64,000 bases of DNA from assembly GCF_900312745.1 (NCBI RefSeq), contig NZ_OMPD01000014.1, forward strand, positions 1,984,001 through 2,048,000, in the 5' to 3' direction. The position numbers were made by a program, and so were the translations under genes. This document shows, piece after piece, positions 40,841 through 49,738 of this stretch. The notes beneath the pieces are model-generated. The model had not been told where the DNA came from. It searched no databases and was given only the letters and a program-made list of their open reading frames with translations. Origin of the DNA: Aquimarina sp. AU58 (lineage in GTDB: Bacteria > Bacteroidota > Bacteroidia > Flavobacteriales > Flavobacteriaceae). Every line of letters begins with the position of its first letter. The stretch's first letter is position 1.

Positions 40841-41278
40841 TCATTTTTTTTGAATAAAATAAATATCTACGTAATCAGTAACCTCACTACAAGGATTATT
40901 CATCTCCTGGAGCCTCCAGTATTTTCTATTTCCCTTTACTTTAAAATTGAATTCTCCTTCTCTTTTGCAAGGTTTTCCGTTGTTTATAAAATCTACCTGG
41001 GTCTCAATAGTGCCGTTAAATACGAGGTGCTTTGCAGAACGTGGAGTAATGGTGCCTTTAATTTTTAAGAAATCACTATTTTCTTTACTATTTTGGTGAC
41101 CTTCTATTGTATACACATTGTCGTTATCTGTTTTTTCGATCTTGGCAGTTCCAAAATAATCCCATGAAATCCATTGAACAGATAGATAGTGATTACCTAC
41201 CATAATTTTATCTAAGTCGTTTTGCGAAAAAGAAAATAATGGTAAGAATACTAAAAGAATTAAAATTATTTTTTTCAT
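40841..41278 (-). CDS. Small secreted protein, unknown function
   Basis: 145 residues with signal peptide KKIILILLVFLPLFSFSQ. The mature part has a beta-rich pattern (GNHYLSVQWISWDYFGTAKI, KGTITPRSAKHLVFNGTI) and ends in YWRLQEMNNPCSEVTDYVDI. It resembles uncharacterised flavobacterial secreted proteins. Not in the operon that begins at 40574. Confidence 0.72.
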   Translation of the reverse strand: MKKIILILLVFLPLFSFSQNDLDKIMVGNHYLSVQWISWDYFGTAKIEKTDNDNVYTIEGHQNSKENSDFLKIKGTITPRSAKHLVFNGTIETQVDFINNGKPCKREGEFNFKVKGNRKYWRLQEMNNPCSEVTDYVDIYFIQKK

Positions 41279-41421
41279 ACGTTCTCACGTTAATTATTTA
41301 CTATATATCTTACGACCAAAGATAGGCATCATAAATGATTTGTGTCACCTTGTTTTCAGTGAAATCTTTGTGTTGATAGCGTATCGATGGTATCATAGAA
41401 TTGTTTTCTACAACATTATTT

Positions 41422-42198
41422 TTATAACATCTTTCCTAAAATTTCTTTCATCATTTTGGCCGCCAGAAAAGCTGTCATATTCTGAAAATCCCTATTAGGA
41501 TTGTATTCTACGATATCGGCACCAATGACTTCACCTTTTATATTCTGAATTAAATCGATTACTTGCCTAGACGATAGACCTCCAGGCTCATGATGCGAAA
41601 CTCCGGGTGCATATGCCGGATCAAAACCATCCATATCCAATGAGATATATACAGGATTATCAAATTGAGTTATTTTGGTTACATCCAGATTCTTCATTTG
41701 ATGAATTTCGACATTAAACTTTTCTGCCTGCTCTGCCTGATGTGTATTTAATGTTCTAATCCCTACCTGAACTAATCTGGCGGCAAATCCGTTTTCCATA
41801 ATTCTTGCAAAAGGACAGGCGTGAGAGTATTTATCACCTTCAAAGTTATCATATAAATCAGAATGCGCATCGATATGTAAAATGTCTAATTTTGGATATT
41901 TTTTATGATGAGCCTTAATAATAGGAAATGTAATAGAGTGATCCCCTCCCAGGGTAAAAACTTTTGTTTCAGATGCTAAATGATTCGAAGTTATGGTTTC
42001 AATATCGAAATAGTCCAAAATATCAAAATCTCCTTTATCGGTTATTCGAGAATCCTCGATTGTGATTCCGTTTTCGGTAAATAAATTAAGCGAACCACAG
42101 TGTAATGCCTCTCTAATTAGTGGAGGAGCTAGTCCCGGACCTTGCTGAAAAGAGGACTTTTTATCAAATTGTATTCCTTGTATGACAATTTTGCTCAT
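41422..42198 (-). CDS. Arginase/agmatinase family amidinohydrolase
   Basis: 258 residues with the family's dimanganese ligands: GGDHSITFPI (about 89), HIDAHSDLYDN (about 106-113) and SLDMDGFDPAYAPGVSHHEPGGL (about 186). Sequence detail does not tell arginase from agmatinase or formiminoglutamase. Thirteen bp after the ketopantoate-reductase-type gene, so they form an operon. Confidence 0.93.
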   Translation of the reverse strand: MSKIVIQGIQFDKKSSFQQGPGLAPPLIREALHCGSLNLFTENGITIEDSRITDKGDFDILDYFDIETITSNHLASETKVFTLGGDHSITFPIIKAHHKKYPKLDILHIDAHSDLYDNFEGDKYSHACPFARIMENGFAARLVQVGIRTLNTHQAEQAEKFNVEIHQMKNLDVTKITQFDNPVYISLDMDGFDPAYAPGVSHHEPGGLSSRQVIDLIQNIKGEVIGADIVEYNPNRDFQNMTAFLAAKMMKEILGKML

Positions 42199-42211
42199 TT
42201 ATTTTTAGGTA

Positions 42212-43084
42212 TTAATTCTGGTTTATTTGCCTGAGTAATTTACAAATAGTATCGTTAATTGGCGTTGCAATTTTATTTTGTACTGCCACCTTTTCGATTG
42301 CTCCATTTTTTGCGTTAACTTCTATGATGTTTCCAGTTAACCGATCAGATAACATTGAGCTTCCTTTTGTTTTTGAGTATGTGGATATTTTTTCCATCAT
42401 TTCAGATTCAAAACTACTTTTAATTATTGCTCCGTCTGATTTTGCTACTTCAATTCCTTCTCTTAGGAGATCTTTATACAAACCTATTACTTCTGGATTT
42501 TCAAAAACAGAACATGTTCTTCCGGTTAAACATAGTATTGATCCCAGGGCAGAGCTTTCTATTAGTTTTTTCCAATTTTCGGTTTTGTAATCCAATACTT
42601 CTATTATCTGTGCATCGTTTTTGGTAAAAAGCTGTGTAAATCGTTTTGCTAACTCGCTTTGTTCGACTTTAAGTACCGGTTTTCTAAATTGTAAGTAATA
42701 ATTATCTTCAATGGGTTGAGTAGGACAATCAATCATACATTCCAAAATATTTTCCTTTGTAGTAAAAGGCGTAATGCGTTCTTTTAATTCTATACCGTTT
42801 CTTATAACAGCTACTTTAGTATTCGCCCTGATTAATTTTGCCAATTTATCATTAGCAGCGTCAAAATGATATTCTTTTAAGCATATAAGTAACCAATCAA
42901 GTTCCTCTGATCTTTCTTTTTCAGTCTCAATAGGTATTTCTATTTTTTTATTTTGAAATTGTATTTTGATTTTAGATTTAGGAGTTCTGGTATAATAGAA
43001 TACTTCGTTTTCAGGATGTGCTACTAATATCCGTGACATTACAGAACCTATTGCCCCTAAACCTAATACTCCTATTCTTTTCAT
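42212..43084 (-). CDS. Ketopantoate-reductase family (PanE/ApbA-type) protein
   Basis: 290 residues with an N-terminal Rossmann motif GVLGLGAIGS and the WLLICLKEYHF / AVIRNGIEL pattern of PanE-type reductases. The lysine at the LICLKEYH position is the family's catalytic K. Whether it makes pantoate or another hydroxy acid cannot be judged; the neighbour is an arginase-family gene, so another substrate is plausible. Confidence 0.85.
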   Translation of the reverse strand: MKRIGVLGLGAIGSVMSRILVAHPENEVFYYTRTPKSKIKIQFQNKKIEIPIETEKERSEELDWLLICLKEYHFDAANDKLAKLIRANTKVAVIRNGIELKERITPFTTKENILECMIDCPTQPIEDNYYLQFRKPVLKVEQSELAKRFTQLFTKNDAQIIEVLDYKTENWKKLIESSALGSILCLTGRTCSVFENPEVIGLYKDLLREGIEVAKSDGAIIKSSFESEMMEKISTYSKTKGSSMLSDRLTGNIIEVNAKNGAIEKVAVQNKIATPINDTICKLLRQINQN

Positions 43085-43153
43085 TTATTCTTTTTGCGAG
43101 ATGTTATGTTAACATGAAAAAAACTCATGTGTTTATATAATATGAATATGGTT

Positions 43154-43966
43154 TTAATATTCATGAAATTCTTTTATCGTAAAATCATTTATTTTTTGTT
43201 TAGGTCTAAGTAGTGTATTTAGATAGTATCTATGAAAATAACCATTTAAAACTATAATTCTTTGATTTTTATATTCTTCTGTGAAATGAAGAATGTTTTT
43301 AGACATTGTTTTATTCCTAAGCTGCCAAAAATCAGATGCTCGTTTATAGCCTTCGAGATAGCTAATACTATCGCCATCTGCTTTTTTATGATATGTAGTT
43401 TTAAAAGCAGGGATATTATCCATTATTTTTCCCAGCTTTTTATATTGAAAATCCTGTCTGATATTTGATACACTATCTGTCTTTAGGCTGTTAAATGCTT
43501 TTGGACCCAAATAGGCAAAAGAATTTAAGGTATCATTTACTACCAGAAATTCTTTGTAAACTTGTTCTTCTTGCGAATTAAGGACTCCATTTTTGTATAG
43601 ACTATCGAGCATTTTAAAAGCTTTACTATCTGTTGGTCTTGAGCCTATTTTGATTCTATACTCATTTCGCCCTGTAAAATCATATGGTCTTACCTTTACA
43701 TCAAAAGTGTTCATGTATTTTATCGTAGCGATATTCTCATTACTATCCCAGGTCTTTTTGAATTTAAAATCTGTTGTAAAAAAAGAAGAATCACATTCAT
43801 ATAGGATGAGATCTGGTTTTATTTTGACCAGAATATTATATAGACTATCTGAATTAAAATTTTCTACGGGTTGATGAACGGTTCCTAAAAGAATTAACTC
43901 TGTATTTTTCTTACTACAAGACAGTATTATGAAACAGCTAAGAATTATGATGATATTCTTATTCAT
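43154..43966 (-). CDS. Divergent TraB/GumN-like lipoprotein
   Basis: 270 residues with lipobox FIILSCSK. The signature G-x-V-H in LLGTVHQ near the start of the mature protein, a glutamate in LILYECDSSF, an R-N-x-x-M in LRNKTMSKNI and a late histidine in VLNGYFHRYYL give the order of TraB/TIKI-like metalloproteases. The similarity is partial; call it a candidate. Confidence 0.6.
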   Translation of the reverse strand: MNKNIIIILSCFIILSCSKKNTELILLGTVHQPVENFNSDSLYNILVKIKPDLILYECDSSFFTTDFKFKKTWDSNENIATIKYMNTFDVKVRPYDFTGRNEYRIKIGSRPTDSKAFKMLDSLYKNGVLNSQEEQVYKEFLVVNDTLNSFAYLGPKAFNSLKTDSVSNIRQDFQYKKLGKIMDNIPAFKTTYHKKADGDSISYLEGYKRASDFWQLRNKTMSKNILHFTEEYKNQRIIVLNGYFHRYYLNTLLRPKQKINDFTIKEFHEY

Positions 43967-44136
43967 GTGAATTTTTAGTTTTTGATGAGGACCAACAATT
44001 AAATATAGACACCAATGTAATTATAATTTTTAAGTTGGTGAGTATGGTTAGGAGAATTGCAGGCAAGAAAATGCACAAACAATTTCCCTATCTAGATTGT
44101 TTTTTTGGCCTTAGTAATATATAGGAGAGGCGACTA

Positions 44137-46290
44137 TTACTCTTTATTTTGTTTACCAGTAATTAAAAACTCTGATAATGCAGTATTAAGATTATCTCCT
44201 GTATTACTATTGGTAAATACAACATATCCCATATTGAGATCATTATACAGTATAGCTTCACATCTAAAATCGCCATTATTACCACCATGCCCAAAACTAG
44301 GACCAAATGGTGTTTTTTGCATATGGATACTTAATCCAAAATAGTTTTCCCATCCTTCTGGACTAGGATCTTCTTTATCTTTAGGAATTCTGGTTTGTAT
44401 TTTAAACATTTCGTTATAGGTTTCTGGTTTTAGCCCTTTTTTATTATGTAATCCTAATAAGAAATTGGTAAATGTTTTAGCTTCTGTATGCATACTCCAG
44501 GCCATACCCGGATTTTCTGGTAATGAAGCCTGTGATGGCAGGTTATCAAAATGACCATTAGATACTACTTTGGCCAGGTATTCGTTTTTAGAAAAATAGG
44601 TATTTTCTAAACCTAATGGTGTAAGCACTTCTTCTTTTAGTATAGTATTGATATCCTTACCTGTTACTTTGGTAACGACTCTTTTTAAGTATTCAAAACC
44701 TTCACCAGAATATCGATATTTGGTCCCTGGTGTAAATTTAATATCAATCTTTCCATCTTCGTTCATCCAAGCCCAGTTTGGGAACCCTGTTTTGTGAGAC
44801 ATTACATGTCGGGCTGTTATAAGTTTATAGCGATCATCATGTGCAATGGCTTCAAATGGCAAATATTCATATAATGGTTTATCAAGATCAATAATACCAC
44901 GTTCTACCAATCGCATTACAGCAAAACCAAAAACTGGTTTGGTAATCGAGGCTGCTTCGAATAAGGTATTGTGATCTACTTCCTTTTTTGTGAGTGTGTT
45001 CTTTACTCCATAGGTTTGATGATAGACAACTTTACCATTTTTAATCAATGCAAGGGATACTCCGGGGATTTGATAATGTTCCTGATATGTTTTGATAAAC
45101 GTATCCACTATAGAAGCTTCTTTGATATTAAAATCGTGTAAAATTCCTTTGTTTGGGATTATATCTGGATCAGAAATGGTAGATAATTCAAATGTTGGTG
45201 CAGTGATGTTTTTATTTGCCACTGCTGTGACTTTGATATTGGTATCTTTTGTATTTATTCTAAAAAGCTTTTCGTCTCTAAATTGACTTTCATCTTCGTA
45301 AAATAAACCTGATGCTGGTGAAATGATATATTCGCCAGAGGGAAGGTCTAAGGTGTAATTTCCTGTTGAATCTACCGAGGTTTGCGTCCAAAGGGCAGGA
45401 TTATGAGTAGATGCAAATCGAATTCGGTTAGGATAGCCTTTCATAGCGCTATTTTTCCATTTTAATTTTCCACTGATTGTACCTGTTTTTTCTTTTCCTT
45501 TCATAAATATCACATCACCAAGTCTTCCTGGGGCACTACTTTTACCGCCACTATTTCCCCAGGCAATAAAAGAATTAGAGTTTTGATCATCGTCGGCATC
45601 TTTATCGATAAATACATGATCGACTCCAATAGATTTACCTGTAGTTATAGTACTATTCAGTTTTACTTTACATTCATAAATAGTGGTGTTTTTATTTCGC
45701 TTGGATTTAATTTCTATAGCATCCCAATTTGTATTTTTCTTTGTAGGATCCCAGCTTATAGATTGATTATTGGTGTCTTTATAATTTTCGCTATACTGAT
45801 ATAAATCTACACCAGAACCATTGGGAGAGTGTTGCTCGTCGATATAGAAATTAAAGGTATCTTGTGTATTCCATTCTGATGCATCGGTAGTATCTACAAT
45901 ATGAGAGTCGTCTGTTATTACAACAACAATGTAAAGTGCTTTTTCAGAGCGGTTATATCCCACCTGAAAATAAGCATCAAAATCATTTTTGTTCTTCGGC
46001 CCTCCACCATACGGTAGTTTATTGATAGGATAGCGAGTAAAGTCTTTTGGCCAATCTTGAGGATTCCCATCAATAGTTATAGAAGATACAGGATATGCAT
46101 AGGCGATAGCACCATTAGACACCTCTATTAAATTTTCTGATTTTGTTTTTATGTCAATCGAATTACTATATGCAGTATTAAAAAATACAAAAAAGAGTAG
46201 TGCGTATAGCACTACTCTTTTTAAAATATTTCGATGTTCGTTTGATTGATGATGAATGGTATCTGTAAGAGAATTAAAGCGCAAATCCAT
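44137..46290 (-). CDS. CBM9-like domain fused to a beta-lactamase-type serine hydrolase
   Basis: 717 residues. A signal-anchor (VVLYALLFFVFFNTAYS, about 26-42), a family-9-CBM-like domain (ITIDGNPQDWPKDF, LYIVVVITDDSHI, FNFYIDEQHS; about 70-275), a Greek-key type domain (about 280-385), then a class C beta-lactamase/PBP-type domain (about 395-717) with the SxxK motif SITK (about 448) in FEAASITKPVFG, YSG in YRYSGEG and HGG in SFGHGGNNGD. Probably a surface esterase or peptidase. A terminator-like hairpin sits in its signal-sequence codons. Confidence 0.85.
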   Translation of the reverse strand: MDLRFNSLTDTIHHQSNEHRNILKRVVLYALLFFVFFNTAYSNSIDIKTKSENLIEVSNGAIAYAYPVSSITIDGNPQDWPKDFTRYPINKLPYGGGPKNKNDFDAYFQVGYNRSEKALYIVVVITDDSHIVDTTDASEWNTQDTFNFYIDEQHSPNGSGVDLYQYSENYKDTNNQSISWDPTKKNTNWDAIEIKSKRNKNTTIYECKVKLNSTITTGKSIGVDHVFIDKDADDDQNSNSFIAWGNSGGKSSAPGRLGDVIFMKGKEKTGTISGKLKWKNSAMKGYPNRIRFASTHNPALWTQTSVDSTGNYTLDLPSGEYIISPASGLFYEDESQFRDEKLFRINTKDTNIKVTAVANKNITAPTFELSTISDPDIIPNKGILHDFNIKEASIVDTFIKTYQEHYQIPGVSLALIKNGKVVYHQTYGVKNTLTKKEVDHNTLFEAASITKPVFGFAVMRLVERGIIDLDKPLYEYLPFEAIAHDDRYKLITARHVMSHKTGFPNWAWMNEDGKIDIKFTPGTKYRYSGEGFEYLKRVVTKVTGKDINTILKEEVLTPLGLENTYFSKNEYLAKVVSNGHFDNLPSQASLPENPGMAWSMHTEAKTFTNFLLGLHNKKGLKPETYNEMFKIQTRIPKDKEDPSPEGWENYFGLSIHMQKTPFGPSFGHGGNNGDFRCEAILYNDLNMGYVVFTNSNTGDNLNTALSEFLITGKQNKE
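46190..46222 (-). terminator. Perfect 14-bp hairpin with T-run inside the CBM9/serine hydrolase gene
   Basis: AAAAAGAGTAGTGC-GTATA-GCACTACTCTTTTT: arms 46190-46203 and 46209-46222, exact. On the minus (coding) strand it is followed by TTGTATTTTTTAA. It lies in codons about 23-34 of the gene, encoding KRVVLYALLFF. As an RNA it would be a good terminator. Confidence 0.6.
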
Positions 46291-46328
46291 AATGATTGAT
46301 TTAAAATGTGAATAAATAGCTATATTCC

Positions 46329-46366
46329 TTAAAAAAGATGATGCTCTTTAGCCTCATCTTTTTTAA
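46329..46366 (-). terminator. Terminator after the exported PfpI gene
   Basis: TTAAAAAAGATGA (46329-46341) and TCATCTTTTTTAA (46354-46366) are exact 13-bp complements, with a 12-base loop and T-run on the minus strand. About 100 bp after the PfpI gene stop and 39 bp before the next ATG. Confidence 0.65.
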
Positions 46367-46465
46367 AGATACTATTGTTTAAAGATTGTTACAGTTTTGC
46401 AGTTATAAATTGAAATAAAAGTTAAATAAGGGAGGTTTTAAACTGAACTGTTATATAGATTGGTA

Positions 46466-47527
46466 TTAATCACTTAGTTTATGAAATATTGTTTTTGGAT
46501 GCTGTGAAGATGTGTATCCTGTAACTTTTTTGTTTTTATCCTTTATAAATGTGATCTTATGATTAGCCAGGTTCATAAAAGTATTATTTTGTACATGAAA
46601 AATCGGATAGTTTCTATCATCTACTATCGCATAAAGAGCTTTTTCTCTTGGGTTGATTTTTAATTTTACTTTAGCTCCATCCAGATATTCATAAGTTCCG
46701 GTGTATGCTTCCAGAATTGTTCTGTCACTATAATTTTTATAAGGATCATCTTCTGATAAAATTACCCCTTCTCCTGGTATCCACTTATCATACTCCATAT
46801 GGTACGCTATTCTTCGCGCTTCATTAAACCCTTGAAGTTTTGCTACCAAATGTAAGGCACCATCAATACCGGCAGAAATACCAGCTGTGGTGATTACTTG
46901 TCCATTATCAACAAATCGGGCGTCTTTTATCACTGTTATATTTGGATAATTAGTTTCTAAGCCATTCAATGCGTTATGAAAAGTGGTTGCTGATTTACCA
47001 TCAAGAATTCCGGCTTTTGCTAGTGCAAATACTCCTGTACATACAGAGAAATGGTATTCGATGTTTTGTTGTGCTTTTATCCATTCAATTACTTTTGGAT
47101 CATTAAAAGCACTGGAAGAGTTTCCTCCAAAAAAAGCAAGTATATCTGCATTAGGGCTATTAGCTATACTGTAATCCGGGAGTATTTTCAGGATTCCCTG
47201 AGAGATAATAGGTTCTTTGGTTTTAGAAACGGTAAAAACTTCAAAATTTGCATAGGCAAATACTTCCATAGGACCAGCAAAATCTAATACTTCTATACCA
47301 GGTTGTAAATAGAAGGCAATTGTCATTTTTTTGTTGGCTAGTTTTTTAAGTTCCTTTTTTGTAGTAAGTTTCATATTACAATGGTGACAGATTCCAGGTT
47401 TACTAAATTTTAAAGTGTCGCAACTACTATTGCAAGGAGGACATACATAAATTTCATTAGAAGTTGCTGAAGGTTGTGATATAACCGATATATTGATCAG
47501 TAATAGTAATACTAATAACTTTTGCAT
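46466..47527 (-). CDS. Exported DJ-1/PfpI family protein with N-terminal metal-binding motif
   Basis: 353 residues: signal peptide (LLVLLLLINISVIS), then a heavy-metal-binding-like segment YVCPPCNSSCDTLKF...ICHHCNM (about 27-56, four or more Cys), and a PfpI/GATase1-like domain with nucleophile elbow FSVCTGVFALAKAGIL (Cys about 165) and a helix-rich linker, ending in a beta-rich C-terminal extension (about 270-353). It resembles isonitrile hydratase-type proteins, but the signal and the cysteine region set it apart. Ninety bp downstream of the GlxA-like gene. Confidence 0.85.
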   Translation of the reverse strand: MQKLLVLLLLINISVISQPSATSNEIYVCPPCNSSCDTLKFSKPGICHHCNMKLTTKKELKKLANKKMTIAFYLQPGIEVLDFAGPMEVFAYANFEVFTVSKTKEPIISQGILKILPDYSIANSPNADILAFFGGNSSSAFNDPKVIEWIKAQQNIEYHFSVCTGVFALAKAGILDGKSATTFHNALNGLETNYPNITVIKDARFVDNGQVITTAGISAGIDGALHLVAKLQGFNEARRIAYHMEYDKWIPGEGVILSEDDPYKNYSDRTILEAYTGTYEYLDGAKVKLKINPREKALYAIVDDRNYPIFHVQNNTFMNLANHKITFIKDKNKKVTGYTSSQHPKTIFHKLSD

Positions 47528-47616
47528 TGTTTCTTGAGTAATGATTAATTCTTCAAAATTAAATGTCTTTTGAGAATCTTAAAAGGACAAGTGTGCGCAG
47601 TATTAGGACAGATATA

Positions 47617-48573
47617 TTATATATATGTGAAGTTAACAGGTAGTACATCTTTATGTTTTTTAAGTAAGGCTCTTAATTGGTTTGTACTTTTTAATCCACA
47701 TTGGTTGGCAACATAGCTAACTTTATTACCATCGGCCAAAAGATGCATGGCTTTATCTACTCTAAGTTTTTCGAGATAGGCACCAATGGTAATTCCCGTT
47801 GTTTTTTTAAAGAGCCGTGTAAGATTACGACTACTCATATGCACATAATCAGCCATATTTTCTAGTGTGAATGAAGTATGGAGGTGTTTTGTCATATAAT
47901 CTTGGGCATCATGAATCCGAGTGTCCAGATGATTTCGATATTGTAAGAAAATACTCAGTTGAGGATCAGATTCGCTACGACGAAAATATATAACTACTTC
48001 TTTGGCTATATCTGTAGCAAACTTAGGGCCATATAATTGCTCGAGAATAAATAAAGAAAGATCAATACCAGAACTGACTCCCGCACTAGAGTACAGACGA
48101 TTATCTACAACAAATAATCTGTTGTTAACTAGATCAACTTTGTGAAACTTATTAGTGAATTCTTTAAAATATTTCCAGTGTGTTGTGCATTTATGCCCAT
48201 CTAATAATCCTGATTCTGCAAGTAAAAAACTTCCGGTACATACAGAACAGATATTGACCCCATTAGAATATTGAATATTTAACCAATCCAAAAATGCTTT
48301 ACTTTTTTGTATAAATTCAGAATCAGAAAGTAATTGAAATTCTATCCCTGGGATAAAAATAAAATCACCCTCTGTTAATTCGAATTTCTCAAAATTAGAA
48401 AGCTTAGCAAAATAGAGCCCAGCACTGCTCTCTATTTCCTCTTCATTGTTTATGGTAACAAAATGAAGATCGATACCAGCCCCATATTCTTTGGCTTCAT
48501 AAAAGATATGTGCTGGACCATTAATGTCTAATAAATGAACTTTGGGTGGTATGACAAAAATGATATTTTTGAT
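47617..48573 (-). CDS. GlxA-type AraC regulator with DJ-1/PfpI domain (start codon unclear)
   Basis: The frame from the in-frame stop at 48585-48583 to 47617 has no ATG, GTG or TTG before the TTG at 48291. Yet the DJ-1-type N-terminus starts upstream: KNIIFVIPPKVHLLDINGPA is the usual beginning of GlxA regulators. The best match to a start is the ATC at 48573 (ATC AAA AAT), giving 318 residues. Nucleophile elbow ICSVCTGSFLLAESGLL, AraC double helix-turn-helix near the C-terminus (LENMADYVHMSSRNLTRLFK, VSYVANQCGLKSTNQLRALL). Either a non-ATG start or a start-codon mutation. Confidence 0.75.
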   Translation of the reverse strand: MKNIIFVIPPKVHLLDINGPAHIFYEAKEYGAGIDLHFVTINNEEEIESSAGLYFAKLSNFEKFELTEGDFIFIPGIEFQLLSDSEFIQKSKAFLDWLNIQYSNGVNICSVCTGSFLLAESGLLDGHKCTTHWKYFKEFTNKFHKVDLVNNRLFVVDNRLYSSAGVSSGIDLSLFILEQLYGPKFATDIAKEVVIYFRRSESDPQLSIFLQYRNHLDTRIHDAQDYMTKHLHTSFTLENMADYVHMSSRNLTRLFKKTTGITIGAYLEKLRVDKAMHLLADGNKVSYVANQCGLKSTNQLRALLKKHKDVLPVNFTYI

Positions 48574-48645
48574 AATCTGATTTTAAGCTAAAATACTAAT
48601 AAATAGTATTCTTTAAAGAGTATTAAATGGGCAAAGAGAAGGTTT

Positions 48646-49251
48646 TTACGCCTCGTTTTCTTCAATAATTTTATTTTTTAGCTCGATAATTTCTAAAAGG
48701 GTTCGTATCTCTTTTTGAATACTATTTCTAACAAATTTAATAAAGATAATAGCACCGATAACATAGGAAGCGTCGATCATTACCATTTGCCATGTGGTAA
48801 AGTATAAGCTAAATTCTGGAGTGATCATATAAAAACCAATAGTGTACAATGCTATGATGGTTATCGTGACTGGTCCATGAATACGTTTTCTGAACTTATA
48901 AAATGCTATTGTATTATTAGTTGTTTTTAAGACATCGTCTATTACATCGATCTTTTCTGATTTTAAAACACTAATACATTCGATTAGTATTCTTAGTAAT
49001 AATCCTCCTATCATTAGTGCTACTCCAATTCTACTTAGTATTTCTTTTACCGGAGCTACATAGTAGAAAAAGGCAGATATTCCTATTAATGTGATTGATA
49101 GTATTATGATATTTCCGTAGTGAAAACGGATATTAGATTTTTTCTTCGAAGTAATAGACGATAATGTCTCTTCTTGTACTCCAGAATTACTCTCAATATC
49201 TTTTTTTCCTTTTTGCCACTTACGTTGCAATTCGTCAAATTCATTACTCAT
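48646..49251 (-). CDS. Membrane protein coupled to the ECF sigma factor (possible anti-sigma)
   Basis: 201 residues. The N-terminal about 40 residues are charged and soluble (DELQRKWQKGKKDIESNS), followed by four hydrophobic helices (NIIILSITLIGISAFFYYV, GVALMIGGLLLRILIECI, VTITIIALYTIGFYMI, QMVMIDASYVIGAIIFI) and a coiled tail. It overlaps the sigma-factor gene by 8 bp. It lacks the zinc-ribbon of common anti-sigma factors, so the role is inferred from position alone. Confidence 0.65.
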   Translation of the reverse strand: MSNEFDELQRKWQKGKKDIESNSGVQEETLSSITSKKKSNIRFHYGNIIILSITLIGISAFFYYVAPVKEILSRIGVALMIGGLLLRILIECISVLKSEKIDVIDDVLKTTNNTIAFYKFRKRIHGPVTITIIALYTIGFYMITPEFSLYFTTWQMVMIDASYVIGAIIFIKFVRNSIQKEIRTLLEIIELKNKIIEENEA

Positions 49252-49738
49252 GATCTAATATTTTTTTAAGTCGTTTCTTTATTCTGTGAATTTTTACCCT
49301 AACATTGGTGGGCTTAATACCTAAAACATGTGATATAGTTTCATAGTCCTGTCCTTCTAACACCATCATAATGATTAATCTATCCAGTTCTTCTAATTGG
49401 CCTATGGCTATATACAATCCTTGTTCTTGATCATCTTTTTGACTTTGTGACTCATCGACCAGTACATGTTCTATTTTATCAAAGGATAATCTCTTTTTCT
49501 TTTTTTCTTTTCTTATATATTGCAGGCATGTATTTACCGTGATTCTATACACCCAGGTTTTATGAGTGGATTGCTCTTTAAAGTTATCGAGAGCATTCCA
49601 GATATTAATGAATACTTCTTGCGAAAGATCATTAGCCATATCTATATCTCCTTTCATAAAACCGAGACACATTTGCTGAACCATAGGATAGCACTGGCGA
49701 TATACGGTCTCAAAAAGTTGTTGATTCTTTTTACTCAT
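49244..49738 (-). CDS. ECF-type RNA polymerase sigma factor
   Basis: 164 residues. Region 2 (MCLGFMKGDIDMANDLSQEV, then FINIWNALDNFKEQSTHKTW) and region 4 helix-turn-helix (LEELDRLIIMMVLEGQDYET and ISHVLGIKPTNVRVKIHRIK) are present without regions 1 and 3. It overlaps both the hydrolase gene upstream (8 bp) and the membrane protein downstream (8 bp). A candidate autogenous promoter lies at 50608. Confidence 0.94.
   Translation of the reverse strand: MSKKNQQLFETVYRQCYPMVQQMCLGFMKGDIDMANDLSQEVFINIWNALDNFKEQSTHKTWVYRITVNTCLQYIRKEKKKKRLSFDKIEHVLVDESQSQKDDQEQGLYIAIGQLEELDRLIIMMVLEGQDYETISHVLGIKPTNVRVKIHRIKKRLKKILDHE

Noticed and set aside
36062-43084. Complete ectoine-degradation cluster
   Set aside because: The dehydratase/OCD pair fits eutB/eutC, but ectoine hydrolase and deacetylase genes and an ectoine transporter are missing.
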